Source: an uncultured Erysipelotrichaceae bacterium
GTDB lineage: Bacteria; Bacillota_I; Bacilli_A; Erysipelotrichales; Erysipelotrichaceae
Direction: 5' to 3'
Length of the DNA stretch: 35,217 nt
Assembly (NCBI GenBank): GCA_944327135.1
Contig: CALVGQ010000101.1
Location: 1-35,217 of the forward strand
Shown: in pieces, positions 8,054 to 15,656 of the stretch
Numbering within the stretch: position 1 is the stretch's first letter
Layout of the letters: each line of letters begins with the position of its first letter
The notes under the pieces: model-generated
The model's input: the letters and a program-made list of their open reading frames with translations, nothing else
Database searches by the model: none
Told to the model about the DNA's origin: nothing
Made by a program: the position numbers and the translations under genes

Positions 8054-8551
8054 TTAAAATTTCTGTCTAGCCCTTTTCAAGGCTTCTCTAAAATCAAGTG
8101 GAGTATCATCAGGCAGCATTTTGTTATAAATTTTTGGAGTAATTTCCGCTAATTTTTCAAATTGTTCAAACTGTTTTCGGTTTGTACGGCAAAATCCTGT
8201 CACCTGAATTTGACCTTCTGTAATTTTCTGCAAATAATTGCAGACATTGACCTCCTGAATTTTTAATGCTTCCACCAGCCGATAAGCGTCTTCCGGTGAA
8301 TCCGCAATCAGCAGAACCTTCATCGCCGCTGCTCGCGGATCGCTTAGAAGCTGAATCGCCCCTTCTACTGTACAAATTCTGACCTTTTTGCCAGTACTGC
8401 TTCCGGCCATGATCAGCATCTGCTTGGTCAATGCATCCTTGGCTGATTTATCGTTGGCAACAACAATCGCATTGATATCCAAGGCCCGTGACCATTGTGT
8501 TACGATCTGTTCGTGAATCAATCTGTCGTCAATTCTTAATTGAACGATCAT
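8054..8551 (-). CDS. PTS mannose/fructose/sorbose-family EIIB component
   Basis: This 165-residue soluble EIIB is the first gene of the PTS operon. The phosphorylation-site motif RIDDRLIHEQIVTQW places the active histidine at residue 13. Most relatives have Gly directly after that histidine (LIHGQV); here it is Glu. The ending LDFREALKRAR is also typical of the family. It receives phosphate from EIIA His9 and passes it to the sugar in IIC/IID. A cre-like palindrome lies 24 bases upstream, so catabolite repression through CcpA is expected. Confidence 0.9.
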   Translation of the reverse strand: MIVQLRIDDRLIHEQIVTQWSRALDINAIVVANDKSAKDALTKQMLIMAGSSTGKKVRICTVEGAIQLLSDPRAAAMKVLLIADSPEDAYRLVEALKIQEVNVCNYLQKITEGQIQVTGFCRTNRKQFEQFEKLAEITPKIYNKMLPDDTPLDFREALKRARQKF

Positions 8552-8574
8552 TCAATCACTCCCCAATCTGTGTT

Positions 8575-8590
8575 TTGAAAACGTTTTCTA
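8575..8590. promoter_or_regulatory. CcpA cre-like operator in front of the PTS operon
   Basis: TTGAAAACGTTTTCTA contains the perfect 12-bp palindrome GAAAACGTTTTC (8577-8588) and fits the catabolite-responsive element pattern TGnAAnCGnTnnCA well except for the last base. It overlaps the predicted transcription start of the PTS operon, a usual repression position. Confidence 0.65.
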
Positions 8591-8595
8591 AGTTT

Positions 8596-8651
8596 ATTTT
8601 AGCGAGTAAAAGAAGAAAAATAGATGCAGTGTTTTAAAAAATGAAATTTCA
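8596..8651 (-). promoter_or_regulatory. Tentative PTS operon promoter and activator site
   Basis: On the minus strand, TAAAAT at 8596-8601 could be the -10; its -35 region (around 8619-8624) is poor, as expected for a promoter that needs an activator. The perfect palindrome TGAAATTTCA at 8642-8651 is centred near -58 from that start and is a candidate site for the PRD-type regulator. No GG/GC sigma-54 elements are seen. Confidence 0.3.
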
Positions 8652-8684
8652 AAAAAAAATCTATATTAAAATTTTCAGGCAATG

Positions 8685-8722
8685 AAAAAAGACAGACAGT
8701 CACTTCACTAACTGTCTGTCTT
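8685..8722 (-). terminator. Rho-independent terminator of the MBL-fold hydrolase gene
   Basis: The arm AAGACAGACAGT (8689-8700) pairs perfectly with ACTGTCTGTCTT (8711-8722). Read on the minus strand the hairpin is followed by a run of six T (8685-8690). It isolates the PTS operon from the hydrolase gene upstream. The stretch 8723-8800 holds nothing else I can identify. Confidence 0.85.
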
Positions 8723-8800
8723 ACAAAATATCCACCATTCTTCTTTCAATTTTCCTCATGAATGACTGTTCGTTCTTCAAACAGTGCTTTTTCATGAAAA

Positions 8801-9616
8801 TCAATGAGCTTTATCCAAAGTATATTTGATATTGCCTTGCTTGCCATCAAGGCGATTCTCTTTATCATCAACCGGTTTCGCAATATGAAAATCAATGCCG
8901 TGTGAATGAACGATCTGATCCCGGTTTTTTCCAGCAAGGATGTCATCGCAGCATTCCAAAACGTTATCTAATAATTCCTTGGGGGAACAGAACGTTCCAT
9001 GATTGCGCAGGATCGTATCATATTCCTGTTCAAACGTTTTCAGCCGCTGCAGGCTCTTTCGGTATTCTGAAACACATGAAGAATTCTCTCCTGTCAGCAG
9101 TACGCCCACACCGCAGGCATCACCAAAGATGATCATCCGTTCCTCCTCAATCAGCGGAACCATCATTCCTTGCGTATGTCCTGGAACAGCAATCATCCGA
9201 ACCGTCAGATTTCCCAAATCAAAACGCTGGCCATCAGCGATATCGTTGATTTCTCCTTCATACATCAAAGCATAATCTGAATCAGGAATGGCTCGTGTTG
9301 CCGGATCCTTCCGATACCGCTCTTTTCTGAATTCCAGCGAACAGTGCTCCTGAAACAAGGCCATATCTTTCCGATTCATCCAAACCTCATCGAAATACCA
9401 ACAGCCCGCTCCATGATCAATATGCCCATGGGTCAGGATCACAAATAAAGGCTTATCCGTCAATGTTTCCGCAAACTGACGGATGTTTCCAAATCCATCC
9501 AGCGTATCCAGCAGAACCGCTCTTTTTTCTCCGATTACCAAATAGCAGCAGTTTTTTAAAAAATCCGTAATTCGAATCACCCGATCCGAAATTTTTTCAC
9601 TGGTATAATACTCCAT
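8801..9616 (-). CDS. MBL-fold metallo-hydrolase
   Basis: This 271-residue metallo-beta-lactamase-fold hydrolase shows the zinc-binding HGHIDH motif at residues 63-68, then PGHTQGMM (the third metal His) and IFGDACG (the bridging Asp), all in the standard order. The final metal histidine is probably in ILRNHG. Such proteins range from thioester and lactone hydrolases (glyoxalase II-like, quorum-quenching lactonases) to unassigned housekeeping enzymes; I cannot name the substrate. It is a single-gene unit with its own terminator (8685-8722) and a divergent upstream region shared with ylbJ. The start at 9614-9616 is preceded by GGGAGGG. Confidence 0.82.
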   Translation of the reverse strand: MEYYTSEKISDRVIRITDFLKNCCYLVIGEKRAVLLDTLDGFGNIRQFAETLTDKPLFVILTHGHIDHGAGCWYFDEVWMNRKDMALFQEHCSLEFRKERYRKDPATRAIPDSDYALMYEGEINDIADGQRFDLGNLTVRMIAVPGHTQGMMVPLIEEERMIIFGDACGVGVLLTGENSSCVSEYRKSLQRLKTFEQEYDTILRNHGTFCSPKELLDNVLECCDDILAGKNRDQIVHSHGIDFHIAKPVDDKENRLDGKQGNIKYTLDKAH

Positions 9617-9688
9617 TTTTTTCCCTCCCTTGATCTTAATTCTATTGTAAACCGAATCCTGCCAATGAGATAAAACTGTTTTTCCGTA

Positions 9689-9694
9689 ATTATA
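9689..9694 (-). promoter_or_regulatory. Candidate -10 element for the MBL-fold hydrolase gene
   Basis: A perfect TATAAT on the minus strand (9689-9694), about 72 bases ahead of the start codon. The nearest -35-like sequence, TTCACA, is 19 bases away. The remaining divergent gap (9617-9847) contains a weak plus-strand TTGCAA (9780-9785) and CATAAT (9801-9806) pair that could serve ylbJ, but with only 15 bases between them. Confidence 0.4.
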
Positions 9695-9847
9695 CAGAAA
9701 GCGAGCTCTGTTTTGTGAAATATTTTTCTAACTGTTTGGATCTTTTTTCTTAAATGATGTGCAACTAGCGGAAGGAATGTTGCAAAACAGCCAGAACCAG
9801 CATAATTCCAGCGCAATGCCCATTTAATAAAGAAAGGAGGTCCGGTT

Positions 9848-10741
9848 ATGAATAAATGGTTAAAAGGACTCTTGCTTTTTTTGTTCGTTCTGGTCTTGGC
9901 CCGTGGAAATCTGGCCTTTGAAGCCACTCAGCAAGCGCTGCAGTTTTGGTTCAATCAGTTGGTTCCTTCACTGTTTGTCACAATGGTCTTAGTCAGTCTA
10001 TGCCTGGACTATCAGGTTTTTTCCGGTATGCGTTTTTTAAAACCGCTCGCTTTTTTCTTTCATCTTGACGAAGGCGGGATCACCCTGTTTCTTTCCTGCC
10101 TGCTTTTAGGAGCCCCCAGCGGTGCAGTTCTAGCCAATCAGCTGGTCAAAGAAAAACGGCTCCATCCTGAAGCCGCTAAAAGATTGATTAGCTGTGTTTC
10201 TTTGGCAACGCCCTCTTTCATTGTGGTTACTTGTGGGACTGTAATGCTTCAAAAACCCATGCTGGGCGTGATGCTCTGGGGCATCGAACTTGCCTGCTGC
10301 GCTTTATTTATGCTAGTCTGGCATTCACCTAAGATCCAGCTCGAACCGCTTGAGATCCATCCCCACTTTTTCCCGGCATTTAAAAAAGCGGTAAAAAACA
10401 GCGGCATCGCGCTTTTTTACATCGGCGGATACCTGATGATGTTTTTAACGATCCTCAACGTTACAACACTCGGCCTAAGCCCAGCCATCACCCCAATCCT
10501 TAGTGCAGTGGGAGAATTTTCTCTAGGCTGTCGGCAAATCACGCACATGGCGCTTCCGCTTTCCCTTCAATTTGCCTGGCTCGCTGCCATCTTGGGATTT
10601 AACGGACTTTGCGTCCATCTGCAGATTTTCTCCTTAACGGAAAATGTTCCGCTGAATTACCGTCATTTTTTATTTCTTCGGATCATTCAGGCTTTGATAG
10701 GCTTTGCGGTGGGATCAATTCTTTTTTCACTTCTTCAATGA
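9848..10741 (+). CDS. ylbJ: YlbJ-like sporulation integral membrane protein
   Basis: This 297-residue polytopic membrane protein begins with a signal-anchor-like helix (KGLLLFLFVLVLA) and has several further hydrophobic spans. The region FLSCLLLGAPSGAVLANQL and the following SCVSLATPSFIVVTCGTVML match the nucleoside-recognition 'Gate' domain of YlbJ-type proteins. In B. subtilis ylbJ is needed for spore cortex formation and is next to ylbI (coaD) and ylbH (rsmD); the same three neighbours are here, although ylbJ is on the opposite strand. A strong AAAGGAGG site precedes the ATG. The last 59 bases overlap, tail to tail, with the end of coaD. Confidence 0.82.
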   Translation: MNKWLKGLLLFLFVLVLARGNLAFEATQQALQFWFNQLVPSLFVTMVLVSLCLDYQVFSGMRFLKPLAFFFHLDEGGITLFLSCLLLGAPSGAVLANQLVKEKRLHPEAAKRLISCVSLATPSFIVVTCGTVMLQKPMLGVMLWGIELACCALFMLVWHSPKIQLEPLEIHPHFFPAFKKAVKNSGIALFYIGGYLMMFLTILNVTTLGLSPAITPILSAVGEFSLGCRQITHMALPLSLQFAWLAAILGFNGLCVHLQIFSLTENVPLNYRHFLFLRIIQALIGFAVGSILFSLLQ

Positions 10742-11186
10742 TTTCTTTTGGAATAAACCCACTGATATCTCCATTATAACTGGCAATCTCCTTGGCCACG
10801 GAGCTGCTTAAAAAAGAATACTCCGGACGGGAAACCAGAAAAACCGTTTCAATCCGCTCATTGAGCATCATGTTGGCCGTCGCCTGCTGCAGCTCATATT
10901 CATAATCGGCCACGGCCCGAATGCCCCGGATCAACACCCGACATCCATTTTGTTCAGCAGTGCTGACCGTCAAGCCGCTGCCGATGATCACCCGAACGTT
11001 ATTGAGTTCCTTAACACATTGTTCGATCAGCCATTTGCGCTCCTCTTCACTGAATGTCGCCCTTTTTTTAGGGTTTTTCATGATCGCGATAATCAATTCA
11101 TCAAACATCCCCGCGGCCCGCTGGATAATATCCAGATGCCCTACCGTAATAGGATCAAAGGATCCCGGATACATTGCCTTTGTCAT
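10683..11186 (-). CDS. coaD: Pantetheine-phosphate adenylyltransferase
   Basis: This enzyme of coenzyme A synthesis joins 4'-phosphopantetheine and ATP to give dephospho-CoA. From the chosen start it has 167 residues, close to the usual 160. The N-terminal AMYPGSFDPITVGHLDII contains the nucleotidyltransferase TxGH motif, GIRAVADYEYELQQA matches the substrate-binding loop, and SFLSSSVAKEIA is the C-terminal nucleotide-binding motif. The longest frame starts at 11234 inside rsmD, but the ATG at 11184-11186 has AGGAG and gives the canonical N-terminus. It overlaps the end of rsmD by 32 bases (same operon) and the end of ylbJ by 59 bases (convergent). Confidence 0.95.
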   Translation of the reverse strand: MTKAMYPGSFDPITVGHLDIIQRAAGMFDELIIAIMKNPKKRATFSEEERKWLIEQCVKELNNVRVIIGSGLTVSTAEQNGCRVLIRGIRAVADYEYELQQATANMMLNERIETVFLVSRPEYSFLSSSVAKEIASYNGDISGFIPKEIIEEVKKELIPPQSLSKPE

Positions 11187-11742
11187 CTTTGTTCTCCTCT
11201 TCCATCTTGTAATAAGTAATTCGTGTAATACCATAAGTTACGGTTTTAACGCACCACAGCCGGCCAATTCGCTCAGGAAGAAGATCCCGGGCATGACATT
11301 CCGCAATGACCGCTCCCTGTGGCTTCACTAGATTTTGTTCCATCAGCTGACTCAGCAGATCCGCAATCTGTTGCTGAGCATAGGGTGGATCCATAAAAAC
11401 CAGATCGAACTGTTTCCCTGCTAGTCTCTTCAACGCCTTTTCTGCCCTCTGCCGAATTACCGTGATTTGCGTTTGAACCCCCAATGTCTGAACATTCTGC
11501 TCGATCGTATGGCAGGCACGCGGATCGATTTCCACCAGAATGCTTTGCTTGAACCCTCGACTGAGGGCCTCCAGCGACATTGCGCCGGAGCCCGCAAACA
11601 GATCCAGCATGCAGCCCCCTTCAAAATAAGGCCCGATCCGACTAAAGATGGCCTCCCTTACTTTATCGGTGGTTGGCCGTGTCGCAGTTCCGGGAACCGC
11701 CTGAATTTTTCTTGATCCAAATTTTCCTGCTACAATGCGCAT
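11155..11742 (-). CDS. rsmD: 16S rRNA (guanine966-N2)-methyltransferase
   Basis: This 195-residue SAM-dependent methyltransferase modifies guanine 966 (E. coli numbering) of 16S rRNA during 30S assembly. It has the RsmD signatures MRIVAGKFGSRKIQAVPG and TRPTTDKVREAIFSRIG, the SAM-binding LDLFAGSGAMSLEALSRG, VEIDPRA, and the catalytic FMDPPYAQ. The frame is open to 11922, but the ATG at 11740-11742 has AGGAGG and the conserved N-terminus, so the upstream 60 codons are not coding. It is transcribed with coaD. Confidence 0.94.
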   Translation of the reverse strand: MRIVAGKFGSRKIQAVPGTATRPTTDKVREAIFSRIGPYFEGGCMLDLFAGSGAMSLEALSRGFKQSILVEIDPRACHTIEQNVQTLGVQTQITVIRQRAEKALKRLAGKQFDLVFMDPPYAQQQIADLLSQLMEQNLVKPQGAVIAECHARDLLPERIGRLWCVKTVTYGITRITYYKMEEENKDDKGNVSGIL

Positions 11743-11783
11743 TTTTTTGAATCCTCCTGTATAAATCGAAAAAAGAAGGGCAA

Positions 11784-11813
11784 GATAGAAGTGCATCGGT
11801 AAAACGATGCTAT
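11784..11813. other. Small hairpin in the ftsW-rsmD gap
   Basis: GCATCG (11793-11798) pairs with CGATGC (11805-11810) around GTAAAA; the flanking GATA and TATC (11784-11787 and 11811-11814) extend the stem past a one-sided five-base bulge. It lies about 50 bases upstream of the rsmD start, in the leader of that transcript. I recognise no known RNA family. Confidence 0.4.
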
Positions 11814-11847
11814 CCCCCAATCTTTGTTTCTCCTCTCCCTTTCTTTG

Positions 11848-11878
11848 GAATCCCTTACCTTTAAGGGATTCTTTTTTA
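11848..11878 (+). terminator. Terminator-like hairpin pointing along the plus strand
   Basis: GAATCCCTT (11848-11856) pairs perfectly with AAGGGATTC (11863-11871), followed on the plus strand by TTTTTT. All annotated genes here run on the minus strand, where no T-run follows the hairpin. It would therefore end a plus-strand transcript, such as antisense read-through from ylbJ. Confidence 0.55.
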
Positions 11879-13069
11879 TTGGATCCTTCCCTGACGATAC
11901 TGGCTGATGATTGCCTGAGCAATCCCCACCGAAGTCATAAAGGACATCGTACTAGAACCTCCGGCTGAAATCAAAAGCAGCGGGACGCCTGTTAATGGGA
12001 TCAAGCCGGTCACTCCTCCCACATTAAACAAATAATGAATGAATAAATACATGGCAACCCCAATCAAGACCATTCTGGCTCTTTCACTTTCTATTTTCAT
12101 CGCATAAATAAACAGCCGACAGAAGATCACCATATAGCAAAAAAAGATAAACAGAAATCCGCCAAATCCCAGTTCTTCTACCACAATCGCCAAGATATAG
12201 TCTGTACTAGCAGCTGGAAAATTCATATACTTTTGAATCGATGCACCAAATCCGACCCCGGTCAGTCCACCCGATGCAAAAGAAATCAATCCTTTGATCA
12301 GCTGATAACCATCTCCATATCGATCCGCAAACGGATTCTGTGCCATTAAAAATCGGTTGATCTGATAGGTTGCGATTGGAATATGCTTCAACACCGTTTC
12401 TCCTACTGGCGTCATCAGAAAAACAGCCAACCCGCCACCGCCAGCCAGCAAAAGTAGCAGCTTTTTCTGATAATTTCGTAAAGCTCGATGCTGAGGAATC
12501 AAAAAAAGTACTGCCGCAATCCCAAGCATGATCACTCCGGAGCCGGTATCCGACTGCAAGATCACTACAATTCCAACAAACAGCCCTACCAAAAGAAGCG
12601 GTGCTTTTACCAGCTCTTTGGATTCGATTTTCTGCACCCGCACATCGCCTAGATACATGGCCATGATCAGCATGATCGAAATCTTGGAAAATTCCGATGG
12701 CTGCAAGGTAAACTCCATGCCTGCAACCGGCACTCGAATCCACGCTTTAGCCCCGCCAACCGGATCAAAAAAAAGGGCAAAAACAAGCAGACCAAGAGTT
12801 CCTAAAATCAGCAAAAACAGCAGCTGCCGACAGCGTTCAAAAGTAAACATCCGCGACATATACAGCATCCCGACAAACCCGGCAACGGTAAACAACAGCT
12901 GTTTAAACACGGTTTTTATCAGACTCATATAATTGGCGGCATCCGTCCCCATCGTTGCCGACGTAACCATGATCAAACCGAAAAGCGTCAGCGCCATTAC
13001 TGCCAAATGAATGCTCCGATCGCTGCCTACAGGCAAACGCAAAACAGACCGTTTTCTTTTTTCCGTCAC
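11876..13069 (-). CDS. ftsW: FtsW/RodA-family cell-division glycan polymerase (FtsW-like)
   Basis: This is a SEDS-family integral membrane peptidoglycan glycosyltransferase with about ten membrane spans. Family signatures visible are GAKAWIRVP, FTLQPSEFSKI, the long extracellular-loop block YQINRFLMAQNPF with GDGYQLIKGLISFASGG, DYILAIVVEELGF and GLIPLTGVPLLLISAGGSS. The VGGVTGLIPLTG and ISAGGSS wording is nearer to FtsW (septal) than to RodA. The longest frame begins at a GTG at 13102, but the GTG at 13067-13069 has AGGAG seven bases upstream and gives VTEKRKRSV (397 residues), so I take that. It is divergent from def. Confidence 0.88.
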   Translation of the reverse strand: MTEKRKRSVLRLPVGSDRSIHLAVMALTLFGLIMVTSATMGTDAANYMSLIKTVFKQLLFTVAGFVGMLYMSRMFTFERCRQLLFLLILGTLGLLVFALFFDPVGGAKAWIRVPVAGMEFTLQPSEFSKISIMLIMAMYLGDVRVQKIESKELVKAPLLLVGLFVGIVVILQSDTGSGVIMLGIAAVLFLIPQHRALRNYQKKLLLLLAGGGGLAVFLMTPVGETVLKHIPIATYQINRFLMAQNPFADRYGDGYQLIKGLISFASGGLTGVGFGASIQKYMNFPAASTDYILAIVVEELGFGGFLFIFFCYMVIFCRLFIYAMKIESERARMVLIGVAMYLFIHYLFNVGGVTGLIPLTGVPLLLISAGGSSTMSFMTSVGIAQAIISQYRQGRIQ

Positions 13070-13134
13070 GACGTCACTCTCCTGTCGTTGACATTTTATC
13101 ACATCCGTCGTTTGAAGAAAACAAAGAATAACAT

Positions 13135-13162
13135 TTGAAAACTTCCAAAAAATGAGTATACT
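13135..13162 (+). promoter_or_regulatory. def promoter
   Basis: TTGAAA (13135-13140), a 16-base spacer and TATACT (13157-13162) form a good sigma-A promoter. It ends about 20 bases before the def start codon, giving a very short leader. Confidence 0.7.
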
Positions 13163-13182
13163 AATATAGAGGTCTTTAATTT

Positions 13183-13758
13183 ATGAACGAAATCAATATC
13201 CAGACAATTATCAAAGATGACGATGTGCGGCTTCGTGAAAAATCATTGGATGTCGCTTTGCCGTTAAATGAAGAAGATAAAGATCTGCTGATGCAGCTGT
13301 ATACGTATGTAAAAGAATCTACTGATCCAGAGCTGGCCGAGAAAAAAGGGCTTCGTCCTGCGGTGGGAATTGCTGCAATTCAAGTCGGGATTCCCAAAAA
13401 AATGTGTGCAGTGATTTGTGAAGATGATCAATCTACCAAGGAAAAACCAATCTGGCATCGTTATGCCTTAGCCAATGCAAAAATTCTTTCCTATTCTGCC
13501 AAAAAAGCCTATTTAAAGAATGGGGAAGGCTGTCTTTCAGTTGAAAAAGAACACAGTGGGTACGTCGTTCGCAGCGCACGAATCAAAGTCAAAGCGTTTG
13601 ATCTTTTCAAAAATCAAGAAGTCATTCTGCGAGTCAGCGGTTATCCTGCAATCGTTCTGCAGCATGAAATCGATCATTTTGACGGAATCCTTTTTTATGA
13701 TCGCATCAATGCCATGGATCCGTTTCATGAAATTGAAGATGCTTTAGTCATCGAATAA
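13183..13758 (+). CDS. def: Peptide deformylase
   Basis: This iron/zinc enzyme removes the formyl group from the initiator methionine of nascent proteins. At 191 residues it is the longer type 2 form of Gram-positive bacteria. All three catalytic motifs are present: motif 1 VGIAAIQVG (GxGxAAxQ type), motif 2 EGCLS with the metal-binding Cys, and motif 3 QHEIDH with two metal-binding His and the catalytic Glu. The ribosome site AGAGGT is modest. In B. subtilis a def gene and RNase J are near neighbours, as here. Confidence 0.95.
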   Translation: MNEINIQTIIKDDDVRLREKSLDVALPLNEEDKDLLMQLYTYVKESTDPELAEKKGLRPAVGIAAIQVGIPKKMCAVICEDDQSTKEKPIWHRYALANAKILSYSAKKAYLKNGEGCLSVEKEHSGYVVRSARIKVKAFDLFKNQEVILRVSGYPAIVLQHEIDHFDGILFYDRINAMDPFHEIEDALVIE

Positions 13759-13775
13759 CAACAATTTAGAAATTT

Positions 13776-13799
13776 CTCCTTATGGTAGGAGTCTATTTT
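13776..13799 (+). terminator. Weak terminator-like hairpin after def
   Basis: CTCCT (13776-13780) pairs with AGGAG (13787-13791), followed by TCTATTTTT. The five-pair stem is short, so read-through from def into the RNase J gene is likely. Confidence 0.35.
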
Positions 13800-13838
13800 T
13801 CAATCAACAGGTGCAGTTAAAAAAGAAAAGAGGTTAAT

Positions 13839-15656
13839 ATGAGCGAAGAAGTAAAGAAAAAAAACGCGCCGAGAAGAAACAGTCCCAAAAATGTCAAAAC
13901 CAAATCCCAAGATAATTCATTCAATAAAAACGATACGCTGGTCTATGCCATGGGGGGACTTGGCGAAGTCGGAAAGAACATGTACTGCATCGAACATGAT
14001 GATGAAATCGTCATCATTGACTGCGGAGTCATTTTTCCGGACGAAGAACTGCTCGGGGTCGACTATGTCATTCCGGATTTTTCCTATTTAGTTAAAAATT
14101 CAAAAAAAATCAAGGCCTTGGTCATCACGCATGGCCATGAGGATCACATCGGAGGAATTCCGTTTTTTCTGCAGGCAATTCCTTTAAAAATGATTTATGC
14201 TCCCCGTTTTGCCTGTGCGCTGATCCGCAAAAAACTGGAAGAAAGAAGAATGCATCGCCAAGTCAAGCTGGTGGAGATCAATGAAGCTTCCCGCATCACC
14301 ACCAAGCATTTCAGCATCGGATTCTTCAATACCATCCATTCCACCCCGGATTCTTTGGGGGTGCTGATCAATACACCGAACGGACGCATCGTAGAAACAG
14401 GAGACTTTAAGTTCGATCTCAGCCCGATTCAATCCAATGCTGATTATCAGAAAATGGCTTATATCGGACAGATCGGCGTTACCTTGCTGATGAGTGATTC
14501 CACCAATTCTTCCGTGTCTGGTTTTTCCATCAGTGAAAAGAAAGTCGCCAAATCTTTGCTGGACATCGCCCGTAAGATTCCAGGACGGCTCATTGTAGCC
14601 ACATTTGCACCCAATGTCTACCGTGTACAGCAAATCATTGAAGCCGCCATTGCCTGTGACCGCAAGATTATTATCTTTGGTCGCTCGATGGAGAATGTCG
14701 TTGATGTAGGCCGAAAAATGGGAATCATCAAGGCCAAAGAAAGCAATTTCTTAAAACCAGATCAGTTAAGCCGAACCCCGGCCAACAAGATCTGCATCAT
14801 TTGCACTGGAAGCCAAGGTGAACCGCTGGCAGCATTAAGTCGAATTGCCAATGGCACCCATCGGCATGTCACCATTCAGCCAGGGGACAGCATTGTTTTT
14901 TCCAGCAATCCGATTCCTGGCAATGCCATGAGCGTTTCTCATATTGTCAACAAGCTGACCCGTGCCGGAGCCAATGTCATGGTCAACAGTCCGCTGACTT
15001 CCCTTCATACAACCGGTCATGCCGGACAGGATGAACAGAAACTGATGCTTCAGCTCATCAAGCCAACATATTTTATGCCGGTCCACGGAGAATACAAGAT
15101 GCTGAAGGTCCATGCTTCAACCGCTACTGAGACCGGTGTTCCTGAAAAAAATACTTTTATCTGTGCCAACGGCGATATCGTTGTCATGCGCAATGGAGAA
15201 TGTTTCCTTTCTGATAGCCGGATCCAGACCGATGACATTTATGTTGATGGCAATGATGCTTCCGGGCTTAGCACAGCTGTGCTAAGAGATCGTCATATTC
15301 TCGCAGAAAGCGGACTGGTCGCTGTCATTGTAACGATCGATTCCCGCTACAACAAAATTCTTTGTAGACCGAGCATCGTTTCACGCGGTTTTGTTTATAT
15401 CAAAGAAAGTCAAACCCTATTAAAGGAAGCAGAAATGGTAGTTTATGAAGCGCTCAAAAAGAAGATGCAGCAGCGAACTACCTTCGGTGAACTGAAAAAC
15501 TGCATACGCGGTTCTCTTGAACCTTTCCTGTATAAAAAAACCAACCGCAACCCGATCGTTATTCCGGTCATTCTGAATCAAAAAGCGGCCATGGTTCCTG
15601 CTTTGCGGAAAACACGTTCTACGGTCAAAAAAACAAACACGGAAACCAAGGCCTGA
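13839..15656 (+). CDS. Ribonuclease J
   Basis: This 605-residue beta-CASP metallo-beta-lactamase is of the RNase J family, an endo- and 5'-3' exoribonuclease central to mRNA decay and rRNA maturation in Firmicutes. The core begins at about residue 33 (LVYAMGGLGEVGKNMY); HGHEDHIGG at 98-106 binds zinc, ETGDFKFD is motif 3, LLMSDSTNS lies at the start of the beta-CASP domain, and SPLTSLHTTGHAGQDE and PVHGEYKML contain the later motifs. The first roughly 30 residues are an extra, Lys/Arg/Asn-rich extension not found in B. subtilis RnjA (about 555 residues). Only one RNase J gene is in the window, so RnjA versus RnjB is not assigned. The ribosome site AGAGGT precedes the ATG. A strong terminator overlaps its stop codon. 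Confidence 0.95.
   Translation: MSEEVKKKNAPRRNSPKNVKTKSQDNSFNKNDTLVYAMGGLGEVGKNMYCIEHDDEIVIIDCGVIFPDEELLGVDYVIPDFSYLVKNSKKIKALVITHGHEDHIGGIPFFLQAIPLKMIYAPRFACALIRKKLEERRMHRQVKLVEINEASRITTKHFSIGFFNTIHSTPDSLGVLINTPNGRIVETGDFKFDLSPIQSNADYQKMAYIGQIGVTLLMSDSTNSSVSGFSISEKKVAKSLLDIARKIPGRLIVATFAPNVYRVQQIIEAAIACDRKIIIFGRSMENVVDVGRKMGIIKAKESNFLKPDQLSRTPANKICIICTGSQGEPLAALSRIANGTHRHVTIQPGDSIVFSSNPIPGNAMSVSHIVNKLTRAGANVMVNSPLTSLHTTGHAGQDEQKLMLQLIKPTYFMPVHGEYKMLKVHASTATETGVPEKNTFICANGDIVVMRNGECFLSDSRIQTDDIYVDGNDASGLSTAVLRDRHILAESGLVAVIVTIDSRYNKILCRPSIVSRGFVYIKESQTLLKEAEMVVYEALKKKMQQRTTFGELKNCIRGSLEPFLYKKTNRNPIVIPVILNQKAAMVPALRKTRSTVKKTNTETKA

Noticed and set aside
8552-8700. Sigma-54 (-24/-12) promoter for the mannose-type PTS, as seen in lev operons
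   Set aside because: No GG-N10-GC pair occurs upstream of IIB, and the regulator lacks an AAA+ domain.
8746-8946. 66-codon minus-strand frame at the end of the MBL hydrolase gene
   Set aside because: It overlaps the hydrolase in another frame, lacks a ribosome site, and the region ends in the hydrolase terminator.
9577-9927. 116-codon minus-strand frame across the MBL-ylbJ gap
   Set aside because: It overlaps the starts of both flanking genes and has no recognisable motif or ribosome site.
12207-12743. 178-codon minus-strand frame inside ftsW
   Set aside because: Out-of-frame shadow on the same strand as ftsW; the ftsW frame carries all conserved SEDS motifs.
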